A program made the translations under genes and the position numbers. From Straminergon stramineum (taxonomy: Eukaryota > Streptophyta > Bryopsida > Hypnales > Calliergonaceae), in contig OY987263.1 in NCBI GenBank assembly GCA_963920665.1, forward strand, positions 29,376,547 through 29,440,546: a DNA stretch of 64,000 bases, written 5' to 3'. Under the pieces are notes generated by a model that saw nothing but the letters and a program-made list of their open reading frames with translations, was not told where the DNA came from and did not search any database. This document shows positions 12,548 to 24,527 of the stretch, one piece after another. The first letter of the stretch is position 1; each line of letters starts with the position of its first letter.

Positions 12548-13550
12548 ATGTCTTTGATTTAAAATCATTATGAATATATATGTCACAATTTTGGGTGCCG
12601 AAATCATGCCAATTTTAGCAAAAATGACGATTAAACTAAGATTTTCCCCCAATCCTCTCAAACTCCCTAGCCCATTTCATTTCATTCCCTTCCTTTCCTG
12701 AGAGTGCACCACGCCATTTTAAGGGAATTGCACCAATTTCGTAATACATGCAAGGCAGAAGTCACGACAAGCAAGCACTCTGCCTCGGTGATATAATTCA
12801 GGGAATCGGTTTGACTCTTTGAATCAGAAGTCAAGCTTGCTGCCAGCTTTCCATTGACCATGCTGGAAAAGAAAAAAAGCGCAAGTAGTTCACCTTTCGG
12901 TGCTCTTTCAACCTCATCAATCTTGAGGCGATTTCACATTGTGAGACGACCGGTGGACTAAATTGCTCATCCATCACAATCTGCATGTTGATTGATCTCC
13001 TACTGTGCTCACGAGGAGCCTCGTCAATTAATGCTGCAGCAAACATTATTAATATTTCAGTTCAAGAAAGAGCTAGAAAACTAGAAATTACTAACGTCCG
13101 AGACTGACAGGAGTCACGGGACAGTGCTCGCACGCTCTTATTATTTAATTTCATTCAATTTGGGAGCGAATCAGGTGTTCTAGCCTACTTGACTGATTGA
13201 CCACTTGAGATTTGGGTGATCGAGGATTGATTTTATTTCAACGATTATTCTTAAACAGATATGTCTAGTCGGTCAATACTAGCTGGGACTGCCATGAGAA
13301 GAAATTCTGTAGTAGGTGTTGACTCACTTTTAGAGTGATCTGCAGTTGTGGTTTGCAGTATCCCTGAATATCATCTGCGTCATGCCTAAGTTCAGCCCCG
13401 TTTCTAGTCGAAAATCTGAGAACTCCTAGATCGGCCTCATGGCCACAGCAAGTAGATAGAAGGGGTTCAATACTTCAATTCTTGGCTGGGGGATGCCGAC
13501 CTAGGAGCAGATTCGTACGTGGTCTGCTCCGTAATTGAATTTCTAGATAT
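12548..13550. other. intergenic part of gene island 1, no gene seen
   Basis: This is more GC-balanced than the surrounding transposon DNA, with short frames only. It probably contains upstream regulatory sequence for the small-protein gene at 14068, but I can point to no specific promoter element. Confidence 0.4.
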
Positions 13551-13551
13551 T

Positions 13552-13960
13552 CTTGGAACGGGAAGCGACTGTACTCTAGCTAGATTCGAAGCAGTCGATC
13601 TGTTGCAGAATTGTTTGTTGGTTTCGGAAGGGGAAGCTACTGCTACTGATGCATAATTGCAAGCTTGGTTTTAGAAGAGACGGAGAACCTAGTGCAACCT
13701 GGATTAGAATTGAAGCAGCTTGCTGCAATTGCATAGTAATCGCTAGCTTGGTTTTGGAAGGGAAAGCCAGCGCAATCTAGATTCGAATTGAAGCAGTCTG
13801 CTGCAAATGCATAATTTCTAGCTTGGTTTTGGAAGACCAGGGAAGCGAGTGCAATCTGGATTCGAATTGAAGAAACCTGATGCAAATCTACAATTGCAAA
13901 CTTGGTTTGGTAAGTGGAAGCTATTGCAATTCAGATTCGAATTCAGTGGCACTGACACAC
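13552..13960 (+). repeat. minisatellite upstream of small-protein gene 1
   Basis: Units begin at about 13664, 13748, 13823 and 13901, so the period is 75-84 bases. Each begins TTGGTTT(T)GGAAG and runs through GCAATCTAGATTCGAATTGA to CTGCAAATGCATAATT. A shortened unit begins near 13618, and a weaker one near 13552. The units have diverged, so the array is not a recent expansion. It ends about 110 bases before the ATG of the downstream gene and therefore lies in its promoter or 5' untranslated region. Several phases are open in places, but the frame is not kept between units, so I do not read it as coding. Confidence 0.75.
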
Positions 13961-14067
13961 GGCTGAATAGTTGCTGCTTTCGAAATGCTTTTGAAAAGGG
14001 GAAATTAGCGACCGAGCAAGCGAGCGTGATTAACTGAAGGTTTCCCAGGTCGATCGGTGGTGTGAGG

Positions 14068-14382
14068 ATGGATTTGTATGAGAGGCTGTCAAGGATGATA
14101 CTGCGGAGGAAGTACGACCGCGTGGAGGACACATCTCAAGACGTCCCGCCACACCCACTGCTGGCGAAGTGCAAGTCCATGAAGGTGCCCAGAGCGAAGA
14201 ACCCGAGGCGCTTGGAGCGTTCCAGCAGCAGAATCGCAGCACCCGTCTTGGAGTCCACGAGGTCCAAGAAATTCACTCTGCGCTCTTCCAACAACGACGC
14301 TGTCGACGTCGTCTGGTTCAACAACGCCCTCCGACGCTCCGTTGCTGAAGGACGACTCCAGTTGGGCTCATTCGCCGGGTAA
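14068..14382 (+). CDS. small basic protein, family copy 1 (unknown function)
   Basis: Single exon of 104 codons. I chose the ATG at 14068 because the family motif begins there; an in-frame GTG six bases upstream is not a plausible plant start. The N-terminal motif, residues 1-17, reads MDLYERLSRMILRRKYD. The C-terminal motif, residues 71-97, contains SSNNDAVDVVWFNNALRRSV then AEGRL. The middle is rich in Lys, Arg and Ser. Both motifs recur in the genes at 27851 and 50907, in the same order and near the ends, so purifying selection is likely. There is no signal peptide, membrane segment or Cys/His cluster. I recognise no family. The C-terminal motif looks like an amphipathic helix that could bind a partner (inference). 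The upstream minisatellite is specific to this copy. Expression is unproven. Confidence 0.75.
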   Translation: MDLYERLSRMILRRKYDRVEDTSQDVPPHPLLAKCKSMKVPRAKNPRRLERSSSRIAAPVLESTRSKKFTLRSSNNDAVDVVWFNNALRRSVAEGRLQLGSFAG

Positions 14383-15660
14383 TTAACATCCAGGGAACCA
14401 AGCTTGAGTTAAGTTTTCACAATTTGGTCTGAAACTGGTACAAAATACTGTTGATTACCTTAGCGACCAAACGACTTAGAGATATGAACACAGCGGGATA
14501 GCTTAGAATTATTTGAAAGAACCTTCTCCATAAGCTTCTCAAGCATCTGAATTTGGCTCTGGAAGGTTGTCTTGTGTATAACCTGTTTTTGACTATTCAC
14601 ACTACACGAATTTGCGTCACTTATCACCACAAATTGTAGTGACAGAACGTCAATAATAGCGGGATGGCTCCAAAAACAGCGAGCTTGTCACATAAAACGT
14701 CAATTTTGTTATATTAGCAGTATTCCAACACTTTGGCACGTTCTGGAACAGAAATCCATACCTATCTTAGATTTTTCACTGTGATGTACATATAAGTCGC
14801 AAATTTAATTTTGGGCGTTGGAATCGCACGACTTTCACAAAATTGACGTAATAATGTATAATTCCCCGCTCTGGTCGTTAGTGAGAACCCTTTGCTTCCT
14901 GTTGATCACTGTCAACTTGTGAGGTGCTGATTGGAGAGGATGTAGGATCTTAATCGATCATCCATATTGGTGAGTTTCCCGCACTCGCTGATCACAAGAT
15001 TCTGAAGTAATCAATGTTTGATATTGCAGGAGCGAGGCCACAACCAGCGATGTCCGATAACAGACTTGGCCCTCACCTACCTCGGCCAGTTATCTAGTAC
15101 TTTGAACAGCATCCGGTGTCTGAATGATGTCAATGCAAGTGCTGATTAGAGCCTATTATGATTTTGTAGTAGGCTAGCCGAGCACCTGCATACATGTAGA
15201 AGCAGAACTGATTTTGATGTGAGAGGCCGGGACATCATCCATGGCTGAAACTTTCACTATTGTTTAAAAGTCTATCAGAGTTACTGGTATTCTTGTTTTG
15301 TTTTCTAAATCTTCAAAACGCTAGTGGTGGATTGGGTTGATGGAAGAGAAATAGTGCCTAAGGTCACGAGTGCAAGAGAATTTCGCTTACACCCAAGAAT
15401 GAATGCTTGATTAGATGCGGGACTGACACTTGTTTTCCCCAGTACTTCAACTTGCTAATTATCAATTAGTTTCCAAACAATCACAAGTCTCTTAGTTTGC
15501 AAAAAGCAAAAAGAACTAATCCAATATTTTTTATATCAAATTGCCAATGTAATCCTTGTATAAAAAATATGTATATATTTGGAGGAGTTGTCAATCGAAA
15601 CGATTTTTGCCTTCTATGGCAAAGAAATCGTTTGACAGAACTAATAATTGATATTGCGCA
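14383..15660. other. downstream region of gene 1, no gene seen
   Basis: This presumably holds the 3' untranslated region, followed by repeat-like DNA. At about 14.63-14.85 kb AACGTCAATTTTGTTAT and ACAAAATTGACGTAATAAT appear in opposite orientations, suggesting a decayed foldback element of roughly 150-200 bp. A related phrase occurs near 32.88 kb. No open frame is convincing. Confidence 0.4.
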
Positions 15661-16160
15661 CTCTTCGTCGATCCCCAAATCGCCATTGTTGTCTGCATAT
15701 TTGCAGTCCAGGTGGCAATGCTCTTAGGGTTGTTGCAGATATGTTTATATTGATTGCTAGGTTGCCTTCCAGATGCTTCTATCATGGCTGGAGCCGTATA
15801 AGTTAGTGGCATCATCTTTGTCAGTGTCTGTACGCCTGGTATTCTGTGACAGACTGCAGAGATCTCTAAAGCTGGGCCAACAATGGACCAATAATGATGC
15901 AAGAGAAATACCACTCCACGAGGTGGTTTGAGTTTTTTGTCCACAAATCGACCTCAGGCAGGCATTGCAGGGAGACCAGGAACCTGCGGAGGATTAGAGC
16001 TGGCCCATGTTGGAGAGTCTCATTCTGCGGCATGCCAAGCCGCAGCAAGAAATCTGCTTCCAGGCACCGTAGACAAGATTGATTGTATGAATGATGCACA
16101 TTGCGCAGTACAGTCTGCTCTGCAATTCAGGTTGGGAACCCATGCCGGAGTCAAGACAGG
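15661..16160 (+). pseudogene. coding-like block with internal stops, unidentified
   Basis: One plus-strand frame has protein-like composition. A hydrophobic segment at about 15661-15735 (FVDPQIAIVVCIFAVQV) comes first, then three separated stop positions. A clean stretch follows from about 15928 to a possible splice donor at 16159 (AAGACAGGTATTT); it contains AHVGESHSAACQAAARNLLP. The minus strand is also open over much of the block, so the strand is not certain. I do not recognise the protein. It could be a decayed gene, exons with wrongly guessed borders, or a gene fragment carried by a transposon. The confidence reflects only that composition is gene-like. Confidence 0.25.
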
Positions 16161-17265
16161 TATTTCCTTTCTTTTCATCTTTTTTGTTTTCAGCACAAGA
16201 GGATCGGCATTACATTATTGAGTTATGAAACTAGCCGCTGGTTTTTCCCAAGAGAAAAGGAAAAGAGAAAAGGAAAAGAGGTAGAATATTCTCCTGGTGG
16301 CCGTGGTAAGAAATTTAACTCGTAAGCAAGTTTCCAAGGTTAGAGGAATTACCTTTTGTAGGATGTGAACTTTAAACTAAGTTGGAAGGAGAATAGGAAA
16401 TCGGCAACTGACTTCATAATGATTGGATTCATGTTAGATCAACTAAACTAATTGCAAAGCCTCAATGACTCCCAAAGACACTCATGGGATATTCTAGAGT
16501 AAGGCTAAAGGCTCCGCTTAATTTAAATCTAGGAGTGGACTTCTCATCAAAGGTTGAAAATCCAGTAGATGCGTAAATTGAAGAAATTATCAAGGGTAGT
16601 TGCAAGAATTTTTTTTACTACTTGTTGTAATTTGGATAGAATATGAGGTCATGACTATGAATACTAAGAGTATTACAGACCAATATGTTAAGTTTTTCTC
16701 CACGTGTGCAAATATGTGCACATCTCTCTTGTATAGGGCCAAACAATTTACAAGAAAATTGGAAAATTTTCATCTAGATATTGTACATTGCATCTTTGTG
16801 GGCAAGTATTGGACTCGTGGACATCAACCTCAATTTCAAAAGATCTTTCATATTGTCATCCTTTTGATTGTACTTATAAGGTTGAGCCCTTATTACATTC
16901 TACCATTCTAGAAGCAGTTGATGAAAGATCCCTCATTGCATCACTCATGTCCCTGAAAGAAATAATGAATAAAAAGAGGCTTTGAAAAGGCTACTTGTCA
17001 CTTAGATTAATATATGGGTGAAAACATCCTACCCCCTAGCTATGACTTTTTAAAACATTGGTTTCCTCAATTGCATGCAGTCCTTTTTTGACTAGGACTT
17101 GTTTGAATCCTTGGTTTCGTGGATGGTTGCACCCACCCACCCCTAATGATGGCCTAAAACTTATTTAGATTGCACTGATGAAGTTGCTTTATCAAAAAAT
17201 TCCACAGTTCTAAAAATTCCTATGCATCAACAAAGTGAAACAACAAACAAAAATCTACCTTCTTA
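16161..17265. other. intergenic DNA, no gene seen
   Basis: A purine-rich microsatellite-like run (GAAAAGGAAAAGAGAAAAGG) lies at about 16252-16281. The rest is AT-rich with a 103-codon frame from 16600 that starts at TTG and has no recognisable motifs. I consider it non-coding. Confidence 0.45.
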
Positions 17266-17410
17266 GGGCCTCTTCACACTATGGCCGTCGAAGTCGAGAG
17301 GCCATGGGATTGAGTGGCCAAACTTTGGTGAGAGTTCAAGGAAATGAGCAATAAATAGGCCAAAAAAACTAGGAATTGGAGCCTTCGGCTAGCCATAGTG
17401 TGAAGCCTCC
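17266..17410. mobile_element. MITE with GGGCCTCTTCACACTATGGC ends
   Basis: The left end GGGCCTCTTCACACTATGGC is matched by the reverse complement of the right end, GGAGGCTTCACACTATGGCT. They share a 15-base core, CTTCACACTATGGC plus a flanking base. At about 145 bp it has no coding capacity. I cannot assign the target duplication confidently, so the superfamily is open (hAT or PIF/Harbinger are possible). Confidence 0.6.
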
Positions 17411-17651
17411 AAAGGCCAAAGTCCAAAGTCCAAGCCCAAAGTCCAAACCTATTCCATTTCTTCGACTTCTAATCCATCCAATTTCTGAAATTTTCAATAA
17501 ATTGTCACCCGTATGACAATTTTTTCAAAGAAAAGGTTAAAAAACATGAGAAAGGAGTCAAAAATGGCCTTGGAAAAATAATTACAGCACATGCTCTCAT
17601 CAATAAACAAGGAATATGAAGGATATAAAAGGAATAAAAAGGTGGCATTAA

Positions 17652-18577
17652 CCCCTAAAGTTCCTTGACTACCTTATCACCAAAAACCCTCAAAAACTGC
17701 CATTTCTAATACAAGTACCAAATTTTTGAAAAATATCATTTTTGGACACATGTAACCATAGGATCTTGTAGTGATATACATTGAGAAGATGTGGAAAAAA
17801 TTTCAGAAATTTCCACCATGTAGATTGCAAGATATTAACATTTGAAGTGACAAAAATCCTTTTTTTGGCCCTGCGAAAAACCGGGCAGCTGCACTTCACA
17901 AAATCCTATTTGTATGAAAAAATGTCCAAAATGGTGGTGCTTCTTTAGATTCATTCTTCAAGTCAAGTTGTCTATATTCTTGAAAATTTTCAGATCATTT
18001 GGAATTGTGCAACATATAAGAAAAAAATAGTAAGTACAAAGATGTAGAGAATGATTCAAAATACTAAATTGTTAATAGTTTATTATTGGAATTGGAAAAT
18101 GCCAATCCCAATGGTAGAAATGTTGTAATAAAAAATCTATACCCTATGATTTTATTTTTTTCCAAAAATATTAAAAATTGAGTTAAATAAAGGACTTCAA
18201 AGTTTATTTTAGAGTTGAAAATCCATAAGTGCCCGTAAACTAAAACATCTCATAACTTTTGACTCATTGATCAAAATGGAATGATTCAAAGCTTTCTATG
18301 TATATATCAATCTAAAAAAACAATTTCAAATTTTTATTTTTGAAAAAAGTGATATTTTCAGATCTGCCCGGACTGCCCGAGTTGAGAAACAAACAACATA
18401 TTAGGCCATAACTTTTGACTCATATTTCCAAATGTCCTGAAATTTAGTGCATATGAAAGATATTCCTCGTCCACACCTTCTATTAAAATTTTGGGCCAAA
18501 AACATGGAAATCTATAGTCAAACATACCTGCCCAAAATTTCTATGTTGCCCAAAAAGGAACCTTGGTCCTTTAGGGG
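17652..18577. mobile_element. TTAA-flanked piggyBac-like element, 926 bp
   Basis: TTAA lies at 17648-17651 and 18578-18581. The left end is CCCCTAAAGTTCCTTGAC. The reverse complement of the right end is CCCCTAAAGGACCAAGG. The nine terminal bases are identical. The interior is AT-rich with no transposase frame. Its left half matches, in inverted orientation, 33.1-33.88 kb, with shared phrases such as CATAGGATCTTGTAGT and ACATGTGTCCAAAAA on one strand. That defines a family with at least two copies in the window. Confidence 0.75.
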
Positions 18578-18581
18578 TTAA

Positions 18582-18710
18582 ACATTGAAGGGAAGTAGGT
18601 TCATAGAATGCAAAGACTCCCCATTGTAATGGTGGAGACTAGGGTTCAAACCCCAATGGGGACACAAATAAACAATTAAACAAATAAACAAATAAACAAA
18701 TAAGGGCATC
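18582..18710 (+). repeat. possible tRNA-derived SINE
   Basis: A sequence matching the pol III B box (GGTTCAAACC, 18643-18652) is followed by a short unique stretch and a simple tail of AAACAAAT/AAATAAAC units (about 18664-18703). This is the layout of plant tRNA-derived SINEs. A convincing A box at the usual distance is not visible, and there is no cloverleaf, so it is not a tRNA gene. It starts directly at the right end of the preceding TTAA element. Confidence 0.3.
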
Positions 18711-18766
18711 CTACAAAAATAGTCTGATCTAATGGTTGAGATTTTGTTAGATTCTGAAAAAAACTT

Positions 18767-18833
18767 GACGGACTCTCGATTAGAGTTTGGGTTGGCCAAA
18801 AATGGAGACCCAAACTCTAATCTAGAGTCCGTC
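18767..18833. repeat. near-perfect 26-nt foldback hairpin
   Basis: The left arm 18767-18792 begins GACGGACTCTCGATTAGAG. It is complementary to the right arm 18808-18833 with one mismatch in 26, around a 15-base loop. GACGGACTCTCGA occurs again at about 18957. Transcribed from either strand it would form a long stem comparable in length to a small miRNA-like precursor, but it may equally be the core of a foldback MITE. No transcript evidence can be read from sequence. Confidence 0.55.
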
Positions 18834-21421
18834 GCCATGTAGGCATTTGGTTGCCATGTAGGTAGACAAATGGGCAATGGACTTTGAATTGTGCCTGCTT
18901 ATGTGAAGGTTCGAGAGGTTGAACTCTTGGATTTTTGCAATCTCATTGGTTAAAATCGACGGACTCTCGACCTTGTGCCGTATTGTGAAGTGGCCCTTAT
19001 TTAAAGAGAGTATATGAATGGGTCTCTACATGTCCAACTCCCTTTCAAGTGTGAATTCTCTAGGTATAAGTCCAACCAGCGCAACATTTTTCAACAACAC
19101 TCCCGTTGACTGTTTTGTTTTGTCTGTCAAAATCTGGGTTTTAAACTCTCAAAACGTGAATGAAAATGTTTTAGGATGAGAACATGGAAATGTGACAAGA
19201 TCTAGTGACGTATGCAGTGTCTGAAACCTTGAATAATAGTCAAGAAAGAAGTATACAAGTATCCATCTTCCCCTTTCAACTTAGTTTTGTTCTCTTCTCC
19301 GAATTGCTAAACATTCACACAGGAAAAGAAACCCTTGGTTCACCAACCCAAATTAAACTTCAACATCAGCAACGTCCAAAGTACATATACAGCAGGCTTC
19401 ACAACTCAACTTCAGAAAACACAAAGTATCATGTATGATAGTCAATATCTTCAAGCCTGATCAATTGCGTTCTGTTCCTAGTCTGTTTTGAAAAGCACCT
19501 TCTTTCTTAAGCATGAAATACTTCCAATGTATGCAGCTTCCCAAAAAATTGACTATCTAGAAGTTCCTATCAGTCCACACACAAAGTTTCATACACGAAT
19601 AATTCTCCTCAAATCTCCATAGACTACTCCTCTTCACCTATATAGATTCTCTTCCTGTTTTTGCAAAATCCCGTACATATCGCTAAACCCTCAGTTTACA
19701 AAATAGCATCTAGCACGTACGAAACAATCTCTTCGGGTCTTCTGCTCCCTGTCGATCAACTCTGCCTGTTTGATTCTCCACACTGCTAAACCCTAACTTC
19801 TCAAGCCTCCAAGCAGGGAGGAAGAAACAACACTAAGTTACTTCGACGTTAACATGAACAACTTCTAATGTTTTCAACTTTCGAAAACTTGAAAAGCTAG
19901 TCTAACTCAACTTTGGTTTAGAGAAAGTATCAATTTCTAAGGTTCGTCTAGTCCAAAAATTGTTTTTCCATCATGCTTGAATGATGAAAAACACCCAAAT
20001 ATGAAGCACGGTCCTCCTGTGCACCAAATATTGGAGCATGTTCGGCATTGCTGAACATAGATTTTGTGAAACAAGTGTTGGCTTTGAACTGTTTTGTGTT
20101 TGACGGAGCAGCCATTTTGAATGCTGTCACTTAACAAAATTTCCATTCCGTTTCAAACCAACGTCTTTGGTCTCTAGTAAATGGCATCTTGAAACCACAA
20201 TCTTTAACCCAAAAAGCGCACAGGACCATTTTCTGGTCGCTGCCCAACTTCAGGGACTGCTCAGATCCCCCAAAATACTTTTTAACACCATGAGAAACTC
20301 GGGTGATTTTTCAACACCATAAGAAAACCGGGTTTGAGGTGACGAATTTTAGGGTGGCATCCAATGTAACAACCCATGTTTTCATGTCAAAATAATGTCC
20401 TTTTGTGATTGCTTTAATACCTGAAGTTCATCAACTAACTTCACAAAAAGTGTCCAAAATTGACACTTTCTAGTATATTGAGCATGGCTAAAATATAAAA
20501 ATATTTTTCAAACTTTCAACTATACAAAAGTTTACTAGACTGCTATAGGATGTTATAGAAAAGTTTTAGACCATGTGACAGCGTGGATTGCAAGATTATG
20601 ATGTACGAAGTTAGAAGAAAAGATATTTTGGACCTTGCCCAACAGGATCAACATAGTTTGAGTCTACTTTGTAGAGATGGAGGCACTATCTAACTTTGGA
20701 AACTTAAACCATTGGATAGGTAGGTGTATTGTTTACTTGGATGTCAATTTTCAATGATAATGGCAACATATAATATACACCAAAAAAACTTCCATTGAGA
20801 GAGTGAGAAATGTCCCAAAACAACAATTGTATGAGCAAGATTTCAATTGTTTTTAGAGAACTTATTTTTTTGAAGAATCAAAATACCAACACCAAACACA
20901 AATCTTTCCTCGTCTTAATCAAATAAGTTAATAAATAATAAATAATAATAAAATCTTATGGATTTTTGCAAATGATTCTAAAACTATTCTAAAATTGTCA
21001 TTAATTGTGCATTGATTAAAAATTGGAAGAAAATATTTGTTCATTTTCCACAACAAATTATTTCTCTATACTACCATCAAAATGTGTAGAAAAAATTTCT
21101 ACCCATTTCTCTTTATAGATTGTGAGATATAAGGATTCAAAGTTAATGAAAAAAACTTCACAACTTGCCTCACTAGTCACTACTTGCTAGATTGCTTGCC
21201 TTCACTATTAGCATTCTACCCAAGCGCCCCTAAACTTTCAAGCCCCATAACTTTTGACTTGGGCATGCAATTGGGAAGAAAATTACATTTTTAGAAAGTT
21301 TACAAGAATGTGCATACTTATTAGTTGGTTAGAATTTCACTTTCATTTGCTCAAATTTGACTTCATATGAACCTATCCAAGCTTTCAAAAAACTCTATGG
21401 AAGCTAAAAGAACATTAGGGG
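18834..21421. other. intergenic DNA; right end of a TTAA-type element at 21421
   Basis: No gene is seen. ATTAGGGG followed by TTAA (21422-21425) looks like the right end of another piggyBac-like element. A possible left end is TTAA at 20204-20207 followed by CCCAAAAAGCGC, but the two tips match poorly. The interior carries phrases typical of the family at 17652, such as CATAACTTTTGACT near 21246. Boundaries are therefore uncertain. Confidence 0.4.
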
Positions 21422-21425
21422 TTAA

Positions 21426-23163
21426 ACAATTTGTTTTGACTAATAGACACTAGCATGAGCCTTGTACCACCATTCAAAGAAAGTATCATTTATCATATTT
21501 CTCAACATTAAGTTGGGTATCATTCTGGGGATGAAGGATCATGACTAGGGCATGAGAAGAAATGGCCAATCTAATGTCACTTACAATTTGGTCAAGAAGA
21601 AGGAAATGACCATGACAAAAAAAATGCCTTGGATAAAAAAATGACTTGGAATCATACATGTCTAAATTATATTTAAGGTTTTTGTAGTTAGTCAGGGGTT
21701 GTAGCAAGACCACCCAAATAGACTCTTTTGTAGCAATGTTTGGGATATTGAGAGTTGTTAAAGCCATCAACTAATAAAAAATCATTTTTTTCACATTTTT
21801 GGCCATTTTTCTTTAAATAATGTAATTACAACCATAGCAATAGCTATTTCTTATTTACCACGATGGCTAAGAATTCATGTAAAAAATAATTCAAGTTTGC
21901 TTAAAAGATCATTGCAAAAAACATGTATAATTTATTTTGTCCTAAATATGAGTAGTTTTTGGAGTATAATCAGCAATGGAGCAAAATTTGAAAAAGGATA
22001 AAATAATTAGAAAATTAAAAAAATAATACATCATCTAAAATATAGACCTAGTCATGAAAAAATATTTTCTAATAACAAATCCACTTTTAATACCCTCAAA
22101 TTGTGATTTTTGATATTTGGATCAAATGATGTTGTTTGACTTTTGACATATACACTCACTAAGTTTATATTTTTGGATATGCATTTTTCATAGATATACA
22201 AAAATATATAATTTGCACTTACAATGGAGATTTGATGCATGTTTTAAGAATATTTGAATGATTTGGCCCCAAAAATTCAATTTTTGTAATTATTTCTATA
22301 TTCTCATTGAATTTTGAAGTTGAGATATCCCATGGACATGCAATGCAAAAAAATACTTTCTACCTTGGACTTGTAGATCTCACAAAGTCACAAATGGCAA
22401 CAGTGCTATTTTGTGAGCCTATGAGCATGAGCCTATGAGAATTGAGCAGGTATTATTTGAGTGTTGAGCTCAAAAATTTGAAAAAGCACTAGAAACTTGC
22501 TAATATTTCAAAAAATAGATTCCATCTTAAACTTTGGATCAAAATTTATTATTTTTTGGAAATTTTAGTACCTACTACCATGGGTCTATTATCGTGGGTA
22601 TATAGAATTCAGATGAAAAATCTAATTTTGAATCTTATTTAGATGTATACATTAGGAAGATGAAGAATCCAATTGATGTGAAAGATGAATGGAGATGGAA
22701 ATAAGTTTGTTTTGAATATTGGTTGATCATTGTCCTATAAGAACATGGACCCTCCTGAGGTCAATGGAAACACACCAATAAATTTTTCTTGATGTACTAT
22801 TATTGATTTTGTTTAGATTTTAGAAAATAATTTGTTGATAAGATTTCATTACATATGTCGAAAGAACTTAGCTCCACCAAGTTTCATTTTTGTTGATCAC
22901 TATCTTATAGTAGCATGGATCTTCTCAGGGCCAATGGGGGAAGTACCTTCACTTATGTCTCAATGTGTCAATAATTAGACTTGTTAACATTTTAAAAAAA
23001 TATTGTTAAAATTGTTGAGATTTAAAAAATATATTTGGTTGATAGGAATTATTTGTGTCAAGAATGAATTTAGTTACACCTAAATGTTGATGAGTTGATC
23101 ATTGACTTCTTCTTGGACCTCTCGGGGATCAAGCTTTTCTGTCTTGATCAAATTGTTGTTTGA
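21426..23163. other. AT-rich intergenic DNA, no gene seen
   Basis: There are no open frames of note and no recognisable motifs. Around 22.73-23.10 kb two loose repeats of a phrase containing TTGATCA, CCTATAAGAACATGGACC / CTTATAGTAGCATGGATC and TTTTAGAAAATAATTTGTTGATA suggest an old internal duplication. Confidence 0.4.
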
Positions 23164-23325
23164 TTGATCACTCCCCTCTTGCTACTTGGTACCTCTCAAC
23201 ACTGAGAGGAACCACCCACCCATGGAATTTTTTTAAATTTGAAAAAAAAAAAAAAAAAAAAATTCTATGATGGGGGGTCTCCCCTCAGCTCTAAGGGGTA
23301 CCAAGTAACAAGAGGGGAGTAATCA
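23164..23325. mobile_element. foldback MITE with TGATYACTCCCCTCTTG ends
   Basis: The left arm begins TGATCACTCCCCTCTTGCTA and continues through CTTGGTACC. The reverse complement of the right arm begins TGATTACTCCCCTCTTGTTA and continues through the same phrase. The arms pair for over 60 bases around a poly-A core at about 23239-23260. The target duplication is not resolved. It is non-coding. Confidence 0.7.
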
Positions 23326-24527
23326 TAAAAAAACTAATTTTCAATGAAACAACCATATTTGATTTCAAAAGAATCCTAATTAATCATTAATTTTTTTTCT
23401 TCTTAAAATTTAGTGAAGTTCAATGAATGGCACATCAAGGTTGTTCAAGGGACCATGGTAATAGGTATTAATAAAATTTGTTAAAAATAGGAAAGTTTAG
23501 CCAAAAATTTTAGATGAAATCTCTAAAAAATTGTATACTCACGTTCACAGACTCACAAAATAGCAACCCTATCACAAATGGTAAGGAATTTGAGGGGGTT
23601 TTGTCTATGTTTTTTTTATGAAGATGAGATTATGATCTCATAGTTGCAATTGTTTTTGTTTTTGTTTTCTTTCATTGAAAAATCTTCACACAAAAGTGCT
23701 TGTTTTCTACATTTGGGGGGCTCTAATGCAAAGGTTCTTCAAGCTCTCAAGTAAACTTAAGTATTTTTTACATTAGGAACCCTCTCAAACATGCTTGAAG
23801 ACCTCATGTAGACTCAAATTAGTTCTTTACATTGAAAACCAAGCCCTTCCACTCTAGTTTGAATTCACTTTAATCCCTAAATGGCCAAGGTTTTTCCTAT
23901 GTTTTTTGGAATTTGTTCTAAATTGAACAAATAGACAATATTTTGATAAGTTTTATCAATCTTATTTGAAATGTACCCATAAAAATTCAAACTAGACATG
24001 TTAGAGATTTCATGGAAAATAAAAATACAACAATACCACTTATAGATTGAAAGATTATAATGTTTGATTATGAGAGTGTTAAAACTATGTAAGTGATTTG
24101 ATGTCTTTCAATTCAATCCTCTTTTCACATGTCAAATCTAAAATTGAGGTCACTAAAAAATATATGAGGTTAAAAGACATAACATGCATACCTCCAATCA
24201 ATTTATGGCTTCTCAAAATCCACTCTACAAATTTTTTATAAATGAATTTCTAATGTGATTTTTTTCAAGATCAAGAGGCTCATTTCCAAGAACTTTCAAC
24301 ACTAGAGAGTCAAGATTTGCAATGGACACCTTTGCAAAAATCTTTAATAAAAAAATCACAATGATTCATTTTCAAAATAAGATTTTTGATGCTAAAACTA
24401 GACTTTAAAAAAGACTTTTTCAAAAATAGAAATTATTAATAATAACAACTTGATAAGGTTTAATCTAACTTCAAAGTTTTTTTGACACCAAAAAAATGGT
24501 GCCTTGTACATTACATTTCAACGTTAA

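Noticed and set aside
14062..14067. Start of small-protein copy 1 at GTG 14062
   Set aside because: The ATG at 14068 aligns with the ATG of copies 2 and 3 and with the conserved M-D/E start.
18643..18660. tRNA gene
   Set aside because: Only a B-box-like phrase is present; no cloverleaf or A box could be formed.
20204..21425. A complete TTAA-flanked element from 20208 to 21421
   Set aside because: TTAA exists at both sites, but the tips (CCCAAAAAGCG and CCCCTAATGTT) match too poorly to pair with confidence.
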